Source: JBAXXL01 sp037127915
GTDB taxonomy: Bacteria > Bacteroidota > Ignavibacteria > Kapaibacteriales > UBA2268
Direction: 5' to 3'
DNA: 64,000 nt
Assembly: GCA_037127915.1 (NCBI GenBank)
Contig: JBAXXL010000008.1
Coordinates: forward strand, 44,502 to 108,501
Position 1 is the first letter of the stretch. Each line of letters opens with the position of its first letter. A model generated the notes under the pieces. The model was not told where the DNA came from, did not search any database, and saw only the letters and a list, made by a program, of their open reading frames with translations. Position numbers and translations under genes: made by a program. Of the stretch, positions 17,640 to 27,780 are shown one piece after another.

Positions 17640-19466
17640 CTAATCACTCTCATTATTAACGCCATACATATTGTCAATGAAAGTTGAATATTTCCTCTCG
17701 ACAACATGACGTTTAATACTCAATTTTGGACTCAATTCACCCCCATCAATTGAAAATTGAGTTGAAAGTAAGTGAAACTTTCTTACCTTTTCGAATGGAG
17801 CAATGTCTTTTTGGTACCAATCAATTTCTTTTTTTATAAATTGAATTATCTTCGGATGCGAAATCAACTCGGTTTCGGATGTATAATTGATATTGAATTC
17901 TTTAGCCATTTCTTTCAATTGCTCATAATCAGGAGTTAGCAAAGCTGTGCAATAGTCACGTTTATCTCCAATCAAAAAACAATGCTCAATATATCGGCTT
18001 GATGTTAATAGATTTTCGATTGGTTGTGGTGCAATATTCTTTCCACCTGTATTTACAAAGATATTTTTCTTACGATCAGTAATTTTGATACTTCCCTTTT
18101 CAGTAAACAATCCAATATCACCTGTATAAAGCCATCCATCATCATCAATAGCTTGCAACGTTGCGACCGGATCTTTCCAATAACCTTTCATTATATTTGG
18201 TCCACGAGCTAAGATTTCACCATCTTCTGCAATTTTTATTTCTACTGAATTCAATGGTTTACCGATGGTCCCAATCTCATTATGAGCAAATCCATTAGAC
18301 GATAATACAGGTGAGGCTTCAGTTAAACCGTAACCTTGAAAAACGTCAATTCCAAGAGCCATAAAAAAGTAACACACTTCGTCACTTAAGGGTGCACCTC
18401 CGGAAATAAATTTTTCAATATTTCCACCCAATTTATCTTTTATTCTATTCAAAATACCATTATAAGCTAATAGATTTTTATACTTTAAAGATAACGTCAA
18501 AGTACCATCTGATTGTGCTTTGGCATATTTGATTCCTGTTTCTAAAGCAGATAATATCAATGTTCGTTTTAAAGTATTTTCTCGTTCAATGTTGCCTAAT
18601 ATTTTTTTCCTAACAGTTTCTAATAATCTTGGTACGACAGTCATTACAGTTGGTTTAATTATCTGCATATCTGCCGCTACAGACGATACGGAACCAGCTA
18701 GTGCTATGACACAGCCATGCGAAAAAAGACCATAAAAACCGCCTGTCATCTCAAAAGAATGACAGAGTGGAAGAAAACTAAGAGACGTAGCTTTAGAATG
18801 ATCACCAAAAACCAACATAGCTTCAACGATGTTAATGCAAACATTTTTATGCGTTAGCATCACACCTTTAGGATTTCCCGTCGTTCCGCTGGTATAGATG
18901 ATAGTTAGTATGTCGTCTTCAGATATTTTATTAATTCTCCTTCTCAAAATGGCTTTTCTATCTTTTTCATCTCTGATTTCACTTCCTCTTAAGATTAGCT
19001 CATCAAATGTTTTTAGGCTCAATAAGTCTCCATCGCTTACATTATCCATAACGATAATATGCCTTAAACTCGATACATCATCATATATTGATTCAATTTT
19101 AAGTAGCTGGTTTTTATCGGAGCAAAAAACAGCGCTTACGTCGCTTTCCTCAAATACGAATTTCGCCTGCTTAGCAGTTAATACCGGGAATATAGGAACG
19201 TTTACAGCACCAATTATTGAAATAGCAAAGCTGGATATAATCCACTCAATTCTATTTTCAGAAATTATACCTACTCTATCCCCTTTTTGTATTCCTAATT
19301 CCAGTAATGCTAAGGCCAGCTTTTCTACTTTATCATTTAATTCATTATGAGTCAAAGAAATAAAAGAGCCGTTTGACTTATAATAAAATGCAGGTCTCGT
19401 CCTGCCGGAAAATTTATCGCATACCCTATAGAACATTTCCGGAATTGTTTTGAAATCATTTATCAT
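17640..19466 (-). CDS. long-chain-fatty-acid-CoA ligase (AMP-forming)
   Basis: 608 aa ANL-superfamily enzyme that activates fatty acids to acyl-CoA. Adenylation motifs are 'IIYTSGTTGNPKGVMLTHKN' (P-loop), 'FQGYGLTEASPV' (A5), 'GWLYTGDIG' (A7) and 'DRKKNIFVNTGGKNIAPQPI' (A8). It is of the FadD15/FAA type with a long C-terminal domain. A possible -7 box on this strand (complement of CAAAAATA, 19497-19504) lies ~30 bases before the ATG. The ETF genes 13 kb away would fit fatty-acid oxidation, but no acyl-CoA dehydrogenase is in the window. Confidence 0.92.
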   Translation of the reverse strand: MINDFKTIPEMFYRVCDKFSGRTRPAFYYKSNGSFISLTHNELNDKVEKLALALLELGIQKGDRVGIISENRIEWIISSFAISIIGAVNVPIFPVLTAKQAKFVFEESDVSAVFCSDKNQLLKIESIYDDVSSLRHIIVMDNVSDGDLLSLKTFDELILRGSEIRDEKDRKAILRRRINKISEDDILTIIYTSGTTGNPKGVMLTHKNVCINIVEAMLVFGDHSKATSLSFLPLCHSFEMTGGFYGLFSHGCVIALAGSVSSVAADMQIIKPTVMTVVPRLLETVRKKILGNIERENTLKRTLILSALETGIKYAKAQSDGTLTLSLKYKNLLAYNGILNRIKDKLGGNIEKFISGGAPLSDEVCYFFMALGIDVFQGYGLTEASPVLSSNGFAHNEIGTIGKPLNSVEIKIAEDGEILARGPNIMKGYWKDPVATLQAIDDDGWLYTGDIGLFTEKGSIKITDRKKNIFVNTGGKNIAPQPIENLLTSSRYIEHCFLIGDKRDYCTALLTPDYEQLKEMAKEFNINYTSETELISHPKIIQFIKKEIDWYQKDIAPFEKVRKFHLLSTQFSIDGGELSPKLSIKRHVVERKYSTFIDNMYGVNNESD

Positions 19467-19625
19467 AATAATCTTAAAATAATTCTACGAAAGAAACAAA
19501 AATATAAAATTAATATGGATTTTCACTAACTTTAATATCAATGTGGATAATTGTTATAATAAAAGTTTTCTTATATGGAAAAAAAATAGTAAATTTATTT
19601 TTTTTTATACAATATAATAGAAAAA

Positions 19626-21023
19626 GTGGAACAGAATTATATAATAGTGCTAATTGAAGAAGATAAAACTTTATGCCAGAAAATCATAGATTTATTATCT
19701 GTCAAGAGTTACAAGATAATTGTATTTAATAATGCAGAAGATGCTTTAAATGAATTACATACGATAAGTCCTGATTTGATTTTACTGGATTTATTTGTAG
19801 GGCATACAAATGGATTATATGTGCTTCAGCAATTAAGAATGCAAGGATTTATCATGCCTGTGGTAATGCTTACTCCTTCTAGCGATATTAAAATGGCTGT
19901 AAGAACTATGAAATCCGGTGCAGAAGATTTTATAGTAAAACCGATTGATAACGAACAGCTCGAGGTTACAATCCTTAGAGCATTGAAAAATTTTGAATTA
20001 TCCAGGCGCGTTCAATTATTGTCTGAGCAATTAAAAGTTGAACAACCAAGTGAGATAATCGGTAAATCACAAGGAATGCTTGATGCATTGGCTATGGCAA
20101 AAACATTTTCTGCATCTTCCGATACTACTGTGTTATTACTTGGTGAAAGCGGTACAGGTAAAGAACTAATGGCAAAATTTATCCACGAGAATTCTCCACG
20201 TGCGGCGCACCCATTTGTATCAATTAACTGCGGTGCTATACCGAGAGATTTAGCTGAAAACGAATTATTCGGATACGAAAAAGGTGCCTTTACCGGAGCT
20301 ACTGAGAAAGTTAAACAAGGTAAATTTGAATTAGCTCATCGCGGAACCATTTTGTTGGATGAAATTGCCGAATTGAGCATGGAATTACAAGTAAAACTTC
20401 TAAGAGTGCTTCAGGAAAGAAAATACTATCGTTTGGGTGGAGCTAAGGAAATATCTGTCGATGTTCGAATTATTGCATCCACTAATAAAAATTTAGAAGA
20501 GCTTACATCAAAAAATCATTTTCGTGAAGACTTGTTTTATAGGTTGAATGTAGCAAGAATAGAATTGCCACCATTGCGCGATCGTGGTGAAGATATTTTG
20601 ATTTTAGCTACTGAATTTATCACAGAATTTAATAAATCCACCGGAAAAAACATTAAAGGATTTGATAGCGAAGCATCTGCCCTATTAATGAATTATGGCT
20701 GGAAGGGTAATATAAGGGAATTAAGAAATATCATTGAAAGAGTTGTTTTATTGGAAAGCAACGAAATCATTAGTAAAACATCATTGGCATTTTTAAGCAA
20801 CACGTTTTTCAATATGGTCGAAAAAAAGGATATTATAAACATACCTGAAGGCAAACATTTTCTAAAAATATCAGACACCGGTGCTACAGCCGCTGATGTA
20901 AATAAGGATTTGATTTCACAAACAATGAAATTGGCTTTAGGCGATAAGGCTAAAGCCGCAAAAATGCTTGGACTTTCTGAATCAAAAATTGACTTTACTC
21001 TTGAACAATACGGACTTGATTAG
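19626..21023 (+). CDS. NtrC-family sigma-54-dependent response regulator
   Basis: 465 aa: receiver domain (phospho-acceptor Asp55 in 'LILLDLF', acidic pair at 11-13, Lys in 'FIVKPID'); AAA+ domain with Walker A 'GESGTGKE', sigma-54-contact loop 'GAFTGA' and Walker B 'GTILLDEIAEL'; short Fis-type HTH ('AAKMLGLSESKIDFTLEQYG'). It should activate sigma-54 promoters when phosphorylated. The start is GTG at 19626, leaving only five residues before the first beta-strand; no ATG fits. No histidine kinase is adjacent, so it is an orphan here. It overlaps convergent clpS by 4 bases. Confidence 0.93.
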   Translation: MEQNYIIVLIEEDKTLCQKIIDLLSVKSYKIIVFNNAEDALNELHTISPDLILLDLFVGHTNGLYVLQQLRMQGFIMPVVMLTPSSDIKMAVRTMKSGAEDFIVKPIDNEQLEVTILRALKNFELSRRVQLLSEQLKVEQPSEIIGKSQGMLDALAMAKTFSASSDTTVLLLGESGTGKELMAKFIHENSPRAAHPFVSINCGAIPRDLAENELFGYEKGAFTGATEKVKQGKFELAHRGTILLDEIAELSMELQVKLLRVLQERKYYRLGGAKEISVDVRIIASTNKNLEELTSKNHFREDLFYRLNVARIELPPLRDRGEDILILATEFITEFNKSTGKNIKGFDSEASALLMNYGWKGNIRELRNIIERVVLLESNEIISKTSLAFLSNTFFNMVEKKDIINIPEGKHFLKISDTGATAADVNKDLISQTMKLALGDKAKAAKMLGLSESKIDFTLEQYGLD

Positions 21024-21310
21024 ATCTCGATATTTGTTTTCAGATGAATTTCTTCGAGAACAGAGCTTACATTAAGACATTGATTGTAATTACTTGTAAA
21101 TACCACTGCAAATCCTGATTTATGTACTTGCATTGTTAACAGATAAGCCTTTTCTTCGCTACAATTGATAGCCAATATAAGTTGGTCGATGACTTCATCA
21201 AAATCATGTTCATTATCATTAAATAATATAACTTTGGCGTTAAAGTGACCGTCATCATCCGTATCTAACTGTATTAAAGGTTTTTCTATAACATCGGGTT
21301 TGGTATTCAT
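21020..21310 (-). CDS. clpS: ATP-dependent Clp protease adaptor ClpS
   Basis: 96 aa. ClpS delivers N-degron substrates to ClpAP/ClpCP. The core 'KVILFNDNEHDFDEVIDQLI' (ND motif binding the N-terminal residue), 'EEKAYLLTMQVHKSG' (conserved His) and 'AVVFTSN' match the family. The N-terminal ~25 residues are acidic and extended, as usual. It is divergent from nuoL. Confidence 0.9.
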   Translation of the reverse strand: MNTKPDVIEKPLIQLDTDDDGHFNAKVILFNDNEHDFDEVIDQLILAINCSEEKAYLLTMQVHKSGFAVVFTSNYNQCLNVSSVLEEIHLKTNIEI

Positions 21311-21393
21311 AACATCGTTCTGTTTGTAAAAAAATATTTTTAGTGTTAATACTTCTACTTTTTTAAATTTAAAAATAATAGATATGCAAAATT

Positions 21394-23385
21394 ATGGATA
21401 ATATCGGAAATAATGCAATTTTTTTTAACTCAATAATTCTAATAATATTTCTTCCACTCCTAGGATTTATTGTAAATGGAATATTTGGTAAAAAAATCAA
21501 TAACGAAAAAATCATCGGATTAATCGGTACATCAACGGTTTCGATTTCCTTTCTTACTTCTTTGTATTTATTCATATATACAAACCTTTACCATATACCA
21601 AGCACAGTGGTAAATCTCTATAGATGGCTAAATATTGGCGATTTCCAGATAAACATCTCATACCAAATAGATAATCTTTCGTTGATATTTATGATGATTA
21701 TCACAGGTGTCGGGGCTTTGATTCATATTTATTCCATTTCTTATATGCACACAGACCGCAGTTTTTATCGCTTTTTTGCATATCTTAACCTATTTATATT
21801 TATGATGTTAAATCTGGTTGCGTCAAGTAATTTACTTCTTACTTTCTTCGGTTGGGAAGGTGTCGGTTTATCATCTTATCTTCTTATAGGTTTCTGGTAC
21901 GATCGAGAATTCAAAGGTTATAACATAAAGCTAACTAAAGATGCCGCAAATAAAGCGTTCATAGTCAATAGGATTGGAGATTTTGGTTTTCTGATTGCCG
22001 CTTTTTTAATATTTACTGTTTTCAAAACATTTGAATATTCAAACATTGCTCAGCAAGCAATTGATAATAAATTACTTTATCAAAATTCAACTAATGCACT
22101 TTTGATAAGTATGTTTATGTTTCTAGCATGTACTGGTAAATCTGCACAATTGCCCCTCTCTGTTTGGTTACCTGACGCTATGGCTGGTCCTACTCCTGTT
22201 TCAGCATTGATTCATGCCGCAACTATGGTTACAGCAGGTATATTTTTGGTAGCCCGCAACTCTGTACTTTTCGCTATGTCCGATGTTACAATGGGTCTTG
22301 TGACAATAATCGGTATTCTTACAGCACTTTACGGCGCATTTTCGGCAATTACACAGACTGATATCAAAAAAGTTTTAGCATATTCTACGGTTAGTCAATT
22401 AGGCTTTATGTTCGCCGCCTTGGGAATGGGTGCTTATTCAGCGGCTGTTTTCCATGTTGTAACTCACGCTTTCTTTAAAGGATTGCTCTTTTTAGCCGCT
22501 GGTTCCATTATTCACTCAATGCACGACGAACAAGATATTTTGAAAATGGGTAATTTAAAAAAATATATGCCGATTACTTTTATAACTTTTTTGATTGGTA
22601 CTCTTGCTATTTCAGGAATACCGCTTTTCAGTGGGTTTTTCTCTAAAGATGAAATCTTATGGAATGTTTATTCGAATGGGAATCTGCTTTATTGGCTGTT
22701 CTTGCTATTAGCATCCCTTACCACAGCTTTATATATGTTCCGTTTATTGTATTTAGTCTTTTTCGGTAAAGAGAAATTCAATAATGCCGAAGTTCATCCG
22801 CATGAATCTCCTCGATTAATGACCGTCCCCCTATTGATTTTAGCGGTTTTATCAGCAATCGGAGGTTTTATCGGTATTCCATACAGTCTTGGTTTTTGGT
22901 TTAGCAAGCATCCAAATCTATTTGATGGATCTCTATTTAGTATTTTTAGTCCTGCGCGAGAAATATTGAAATTAGGAACTCATCAAAGTATTGAACCTAT
23001 GGAATATATTTTAATGACTATTACTTTGATACTTATAATAGGTTCAATTATAATCGCAAGAAAGTTCTATTTGAAACGGGAATATTCTATTAGCGATAAA
23101 TTGGCAAATAGCGCAATTTATAAGCTATCACTTAATAAATTTTATTTAGATAATATATACCACACAATTATAGTCAATCCACTTATATGGGTTTCTGATA
23201 AAGTTTTAAAAAATATAATTGATAACGGCGCTATTGACGGGTTTATTCACACAATCTCACAAAAAACAATTGATCTTGGATCGTCTATTAAAAAATTACA
23301 AACAGGAAAAATACAGGATTATCTGTATAGCTTGACATTCGGTGTAATACTAATTTTAGTAATTGTAATAATAGCATTTATTTAA
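21394..23385 (+). CDS. nuoL: NADH-quinone oxidoreductase subunit L
   Basis: Proton-pumping antiporter-like subunit of respiratory complex I in the inner membrane. 663 aa with ~15-16 hydrophobic helices. Signatures are 'FFGWEGVGLSSYLLIGFW', 'TGKSAQLPLSVWLPDAMAGP', 'SALIHAATMVTAGIFL' and 'DIKKVLAYSTVSQLGFM'. The C-terminal extension should form the lateral helix. It is the first gene of nuoLMN; the other complex I genes are not in the window. Confidence 0.96.
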   Translation: MDNIGNNAIFFNSIILIIFLPLLGFIVNGIFGKKINNEKIIGLIGTSTVSISFLTSLYLFIYTNLYHIPSTVVNLYRWLNIGDFQINISYQIDNLSLIFMMIITGVGALIHIYSISYMHTDRSFYRFFAYLNLFIFMMLNLVASSNLLLTFFGWEGVGLSSYLLIGFWYDREFKGYNIKLTKDAANKAFIVNRIGDFGFLIAAFLIFTVFKTFEYSNIAQQAIDNKLLYQNSTNALLISMFMFLACTGKSAQLPLSVWLPDAMAGPTPVSALIHAATMVTAGIFLVARNSVLFAMSDVTMGLVTIIGILTALYGAFSAITQTDIKKVLAYSTVSQLGFMFAALGMGAYSAAVFHVVTHAFFKGLLFLAAGSIIHSMHDEQDILKMGNLKKYMPITFITFLIGTLAISGIPLFSGFFSKDEILWNVYSNGNLLYWLFLLLASLTTALYMFRLLYLVFFGKEKFNNAEVHPHESPRLMTVPLLILAVLSAIGGFIGIPYSLGFWFSKHPNLFDGSLFSIFSPAREILKLGTHQSIEPMEYILMTITLILIIGSIIIARKFYLKREYSISDKLANSAIYKLSLNKFYLDNIYHTIIVNPLIWVSDKVLKNIIDNGAIDGFIHTISQKTIDLGSSIKKLQTGKIQDYLYSLTFGVILILVIVIIAFI

Positions 23386-23401
23386 TTTAAGGATTTGAAG
23401 C

Positions 23402-24919
23402 ATGAACCCACTATTAATTACTCTTCTTATTCCGATATTCGGTGCAGTATTATTACAATTATTACCGAACGATAAACCAAAACTAATAAATAAAGTTGCA
23501 TTCATTTTTTCGATAGCGGCATTTCTATCTTCGCTTGCTTTGTTAATTGGTTTTAATACCACAACAGAACATTATCAATTCTATGCATATTATCCTTGGA
23601 TTAGTGATTTAAATGCCGGATTTAGAGTCGGGATAGATGGGCTTTCATTGATGCTGGTCTTATTGACCACATTTATAATTCCCTTAGCAATATGGATTTC
23701 ATCTGATTCGATTAAAGTAAATATGAGGCAATACTACAGTTTAATATTACTTTTGGAATTCGCGATAATCGGTGTATTTATTTCTTTGGATTTATTAGTA
23801 TTTTATATTTTCTGGGAATTGATTTTAATACCTATGTACTTTATTATTGGTATATGGGGCGGAAAAAACAAAATTTATGCAACTGTAAAGTTCTTTATTT
23901 ATACAATGGTCGGTTCATTAGTCATGATAATCGGAATTATCTGGTTAGGTCATTATATTGGTACTTTTGTTATTCATAATTCCGTAGGTTTTACTACAAG
24001 TTTACCTGAAATCCAAAAATATGCTTCTCAACTCCCAATCAAATTACAAAATATACTGTTTTGGATGTTTGCCATTTCATTTTTAATTAAGGTTCCTATA
24101 TTTCCTTTGCATACTTGGTTACCCGATGCACACACCGAAGCTCCAACTGCCGGTTCGGTAATTTTAGCCGGAGTATTGCTAAAAATGGGTGCTTATGGTT
24201 TGATTAGATTTAATATTGGCATATTTCCGGCGGCAAGCCTTACTTTTGCTCCCCTTTTAGTGACCCTCGGAGTTGTAGGCATCATATACGGAGGTTTGTT
24301 GGCATGGATGCAAAAGGATATGAAACGTTTAGTTGCGTATTCTTCTGTAGCTCACATGGGGTTTATCATTATTGGTATTTTCTCATTTACCGTAATCGGT
24401 ATGCAGGGTGCAATCATTCAAATGGTAAATCATGGTCTTACTACCGGAATGTTGTTTATTGCCGTAGGTTTTCTTTATGACCAAAGACACACCAGATTAA
24501 CAGAAGATTATGGAGGCATTGCCAGAATAGTTCCCAAATTCACTGTATTTTTTGGTTTAGCTGTCTTTGCATCAATCGGTTTGCCGGGGCTAAACGGATT
24601 CGTGGGTGAGTTTATGTCATTATATGGTACATTTTCATCGACAGTGCTTAATAATCACACCTACGCCATTGTAGCAAGTTCCGGAGTAATCATAGCGGCT
24701 GTTTACTTGTTAATAATGTACAAAAAGGCATTTTTTGGAAAAATTGAGAAACCTGAAAACAATATCCTCAAAGATATAAACTTGAAATATGGGATTATCT
24801 TTATTGTTATTACTTTCTTCATGTTTTGGATAGGAATTTTCCCAACTCATTTCTTGAAATTTTCCGAAGCAACAGCAAATAAATACATTAACCATATTGA
24901 ATTAATAATTGATAAATAA
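23402..24919 (+). CDS. nuoM: NADH-quinone oxidoreductase subunit M
   Basis: Second antiporter-like subunit of complex I. 505 aa, ~14 helices. Signatures are 'FWELILIPMYFIIGIWGG' (with the conserved Glu), 'FPLHTWLPDAHTEAPTAGSV', 'LLKMGAYGLIRF' and 'DMKRLVAYSSVAHMGF'. It begins 16 bases after nuoL. Confidence 0.96.
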   Translation: MNPLLITLLIPIFGAVLLQLLPNDKPKLINKVAFIFSIAAFLSSLALLIGFNTTTEHYQFYAYYPWISDLNAGFRVGIDGLSLMLVLLTTFIIPLAIWISSDSIKVNMRQYYSLILLLEFAIIGVFISLDLLVFYIFWELILIPMYFIIGIWGGKNKIYATVKFFIYTMVGSLVMIIGIIWLGHYIGTFVIHNSVGFTTSLPEIQKYASQLPIKLQNILFWMFAISFLIKVPIFPLHTWLPDAHTEAPTAGSVILAGVLLKMGAYGLIRFNIGIFPAASLTFAPLLVTLGVVGIIYGGLLAWMQKDMKRLVAYSSVAHMGFIIIGIFSFTVIGMQGAIIQMVNHGLTTGMLFIAVGFLYDQRHTRLTEDYGGIARIVPKFTVFFGLAVFASIGLPGLNGFVGEFMSLYGTFSSTVLNNHTYAIVASSGVIIAAVYLLIMYKKAFFGKIEKPENNILKDINLKYGIIFIVITFFMFWIGIFPTHFLKFSEATANKYINHIELIIDK

Positions 24920-24935
24920 TTGGATTATAAATATT

Positions 24936-26378
24936 ATGCTATTTACTTTTTTACCGATATTGTCATTAACAGCTTTTATTTTAATAATTATAATTATTGA
25001 AGCAATAGTTAAAAACAAAGATATAGTCTATCAATCTACTATGGTTGCCTTAATATGCGTTGGGGTGTCGATAGTACTTAGCTTTGGAAAGAATATTGAT
25101 TTTCTGCCGCCATTTATTTCAAATATGCTTTCTTTTGATAAAATAACGGCATTTTTTGATATGCTGTTCATAATATCAGCTCTACTAACAGTATATTTAA
25201 CAAAAAGTTATTTAGAAAGATTGTATGCGCATTTAACAGAGTTCTATCCCCTATTACTGACCTCGATTTTAGGTATGATGCTTATTGGGCATTCTAAAAA
25301 CCTTTTAGTTTTGTTTATTGGTATTGAGATAATGTCAATTTGCTTTTATGCTCTTTCTGGATTTATTAGAACAGATATAAAAGCAATTGAAGCTTCGATG
25401 AAGTATTTCATAATCGGTTCTTTCGCAACAGGATTTTTATTATTCGGTATATCTTTCATATACGGTGCGACCGGAAGTTTAGATTATCAAGAAGTTTTTC
25501 AAGCCATTATGTATAATCAGTTGAGCAATGATTTATACTTACTGATTGGTATAAGTTTATTGATTATTGGTTTAGGATTTAAATTAGCGGTCTTCCCTTT
25601 CCATCAATGGGCACCGGATGTCTATACAGGAGCTCCGACAATTGTATCCGGTTTTATGTCCACAGCCGGAAAAGCCGCTGGTTTCATAGCACTAATCTCC
25701 TTTGTTTCAAGAATTTTAATGAATTTAGAATTTGTAAATTCATCAATTTATGGTAATTTAGTAAACTTTCAATATATCATAGCCGGAATATCGGCGTTAA
25801 CTATGCTTATTGGAAATATTACGGCACTTGTTCAAAAGAATATAAAACGTATGTTGGCATATTCATCGATAGCACACGCTGGTTATATGCTTATGGGTAT
25901 AGTGGCTGGAAATTACGCCGGTATAAAGGGAATTGCTTTTTATTTATTAGCTTATACTTTTATGCAGATTGGAGCCTTTATTGCCGTTGCTTCGCTTGAA
26001 AGTGATTCATCAACAGAGGTATCATTGGCACATTTCAAAGGTCTAGCCAAAAAACAACCGCTATTATCTGCTTTAACAGCTGTTATGATGTTTTCATTAG
26101 TCGGATTACCTCCATTTGCTGGATTCATCGGAAAGTATCTATTATTCAAATCCGCAATTGAAGGTGGATTTTTATGGTTAACTATAGTGGCTATAATAGC
26201 TTCGATGATCTCTATTTATTATTATATCCGTATAATTATTGAAATGTATTTCAGCCAAGAAGAATCCACAATCACAGTTGTACATTTAAAATATAATAAA
26301 GTAGTAATGATAATATGTGCCGCCGCACTAATCGCGCTTGGAGTTTTTCCAAATTTTATACTTAATCTAATCAATTAA
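24936..26378 (+). CDS. nuoN: NADH-quinone oxidoreductase subunit N
   Basis: Third antiporter-like subunit of complex I. 480 aa. Signatures are 'FPFHQWAPDVYTGAPTIVSG', 'NIKRMLAYSSIAHAGYMLMG' and 'SLVGLPPFAGFIGKY'. The ATG at 24936 is chosen; an in-frame TTG at 24909 would overlap nuoM by 11 bases and add nine residues ahead of the first helix. Confidence 0.95.
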   Translation: MLFTFLPILSLTAFILIIIIIEAIVKNKDIVYQSTMVALICVGVSIVLSFGKNIDFLPPFISNMLSFDKITAFFDMLFIISALLTVYLTKSYLERLYAHLTEFYPLLLTSILGMMLIGHSKNLLVLFIGIEIMSICFYALSGFIRTDIKAIEASMKYFIIGSFATGFLLFGISFIYGATGSLDYQEVFQAIMYNQLSNDLYLLIGISLLIIGLGFKLAVFPFHQWAPDVYTGAPTIVSGFMSTAGKAAGFIALISFVSRILMNLEFVNSSIYGNLVNFQYIIAGISALTMLIGNITALVQKNIKRMLAYSSIAHAGYMLMGIVAGNYAGIKGIAFYLLAYTFMQIGAFIAVASLESDSSTEVSLAHFKGLAKKQPLLSALTAVMMFSLVGLPPFAGFIGKYLLFKSAIEGGFLWLTIVAIIASMISIYYYIRIIIEMYFSQEESTITVVHLKYNKVVMIICAAALIALGVFPNFILNLIN

Positions 26379-26414
26379 TTAAGATTTTTTTATTAGCTTA
26401 TTTTTCACCATTAC

Positions 26415-26445
26415 TTGTTGAGAACTCAAAATATTCGTAATTTTG
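26415..26445 (+). promoter_or_regulatory. Bacteroidetes-type promoter for pyrH-frr
   Basis: TTG at 26415-26417, exactly 20 bases, then TAATTTTG at 26438-26445. This matches the Bacteroides -33/-7 consensus spacing. It also shows that the in-frame TTG at 26443 is part of the promoter, not the pyrH start. Confidence 0.75.
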
Positions 26446-26472
26446 CAGTTGTCAAACAATAAGAAAATACCA

Positions 26473-27180
26473 ATGATACACTATAATAGAATTTTATTGA
26501 AGTTAAGCGGCGAAGCCCTAATGGGTAAACGTGAATACGGAATTGATACAGATGTTTTAAGATCTTATGCCGAACAGATAGCCGATATCCACAAATTAGG
26601 CGTCCAGATAGGAATTGTTGTTGGCGGTGGAAATATTTTCCGTGGTGTTCAAGCGGCCGCTCAAGGGATCAACCGCGTTTCGGGTGACAATATGGGTATG
26701 TTGGCAACAGTTATCAATAGTATTGCTTTCCAAAATGCTTTAGAGGACCTTGGTATTGATACCCGTTTGCAATCTGCTGTTAAAATGGAACAAATCGCTG
26801 AACCTTTAATAAGACGCAAAGCTATTCGGCATTTAGAAAAAAACCGAATTGTACTTTTCGCGGCAGGGACTGGTTCTCCATTTTTCTCTACGGATACAGC
26901 CGCAAGTTTAAGAGCAATCGAAATTGACGCTCAAGTAATTATAAAAGGCACCCGAGTAGATGGTATTTATGATTCCGATCCTGAAAAAAATCCTAAAGCT
27001 GTCAAATTTGATTCTCTGACATATCAAGAAGTTATTACCAAAGACTTGAGAGTTATGGATCAAACGGCCATCACACTTTGTAAAGAAAACAAATTACCGA
27101 TAGTTGTGTTCGATATAAACGTTAAAAATAGTTTGAAACGCCTAATTCATGGCGAAAAAATTGGAACAATAGTTAAATAA
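26473..27180 (+). CDS. pyrH: UMP kinase
   Basis: Hexameric bacterial UMP kinase of the amino-acid-kinase fold, making UDP from UMP. 235 aa from ATG 26473. Visible motifs are 'ILLKLSGEALMG', 'GIVVGGGNIFRG', 'RLQSAVKMEQIAEP', 'FAAGTGSPFFSTDTAASLRA' and 'KGTRVDGIYDSDPEKNP'. The start 30 bases upstream would lie within the -7 box. It is followed by frr 15 bases downstream, the common pyrH-frr order, but rpsB and tsf are not in front. Confidence 0.97.
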   Translation: MIHYNRILLKLSGEALMGKREYGIDTDVLRSYAEQIADIHKLGVQIGIVVGGGNIFRGVQAAAQGINRVSGDNMGMLATVINSIAFQNALEDLGIDTRLQSAVKMEQIAEPLIRRKAIRHLEKNRIVLFAAGTGSPFFSTDTAASLRAIEIDAQVIIKGTRVDGIYDSDPEKNPKAVKFDSLTYQEVITKDLRVMDQTAITLCKENKLPIVVFDINVKNSLKRLIHGEKIGTIVK

Positions 27181-27195
27181 ATAGATGAGATTATT

Positions 27196-27756
27196 ATGCC
27201 AGTACAAGAAGTATTGCAATTAACCAAAACAACAATGATGAAATCACTTGATTACTTCAAAGTGCAGTTATCAAAAGTAAGAACCGGCAGAGCTTCCGGC
27301 AATTTGTTAGATGATATTTACGTAGATTATTACGGAGCTCCAACCCCATTAAGTCAAGTAGCATCAGTATCTGTACCCGATGCGCGTTCAATTATGATAC
27401 AACCTTTCGATAGAACAATGATTAGTGCGATTGATAGAGCAATTCAATTAGCCGGTCTCGGATTTAATCCTCAAAATGACGGTACGGTTATTAGAATTCC
27501 TGTTCCACCGCTGACCGAAGAAAGAAGACGAGATTTTGTGAAACAATGCAAAAAATACGCTGAAGAGGCCAAAATCGCTGTTCGCGGAGTTCGCCGCGAT
27601 TCGATGGAAGCGTTGAAAAAGCTGGAAAAAGGAAAAGCCATTACTGAAGATGACAGAAAACGCGGAGAAGATGAAATCCAAAAAGCCACAGATGAATACA
27701 TCAAAAAAACCGATGATATTCTTAATATCAAAGAAAAAGAGTTGATGGATAACTAA
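27196..27756 (+). CDS. frr: ribosome recycling factor
   Basis: 186 aa, normal family length. It splits post-termination ribosomes with EF-G. Visible are 'KVRTGRASGNLLDDIYVDYYG' (core), 'PLSQVASVSVPDAR', 'IQPFDRTMISAIDRAI' and 'IRIPVPPLTEERRRDFVKQ'. It is co-transcribed with pyrH and ended by the hairpin at 27781-27813. Confidence 0.97.
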   Translation: MPVQEVLQLTKTTMMKSLDYFKVQLSKVRTGRASGNLLDDIYVDYYGAPTPLSQVASVSVPDARSIMIQPFDRTMISAIDRAIQLAGLGFNPQNDGTVIRIPVPPLTEERRRDFVKQCKKYAEEAKIAVRGVRRDSMEALKKLEKGKAITEDDRKRGEDEIQKATDEYIKKTDDILNIKEKELMDN

Positions 27757-27780
27757 ACATATTCTGATATGATTTCTTAT

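Noticed and set aside
26443..26472. TTG start for pyrH, ten codons upstream
   Set aside because: That TTG is the end of an exact -7 box (TAATTTTG) with a correctly spaced -33 TTG.
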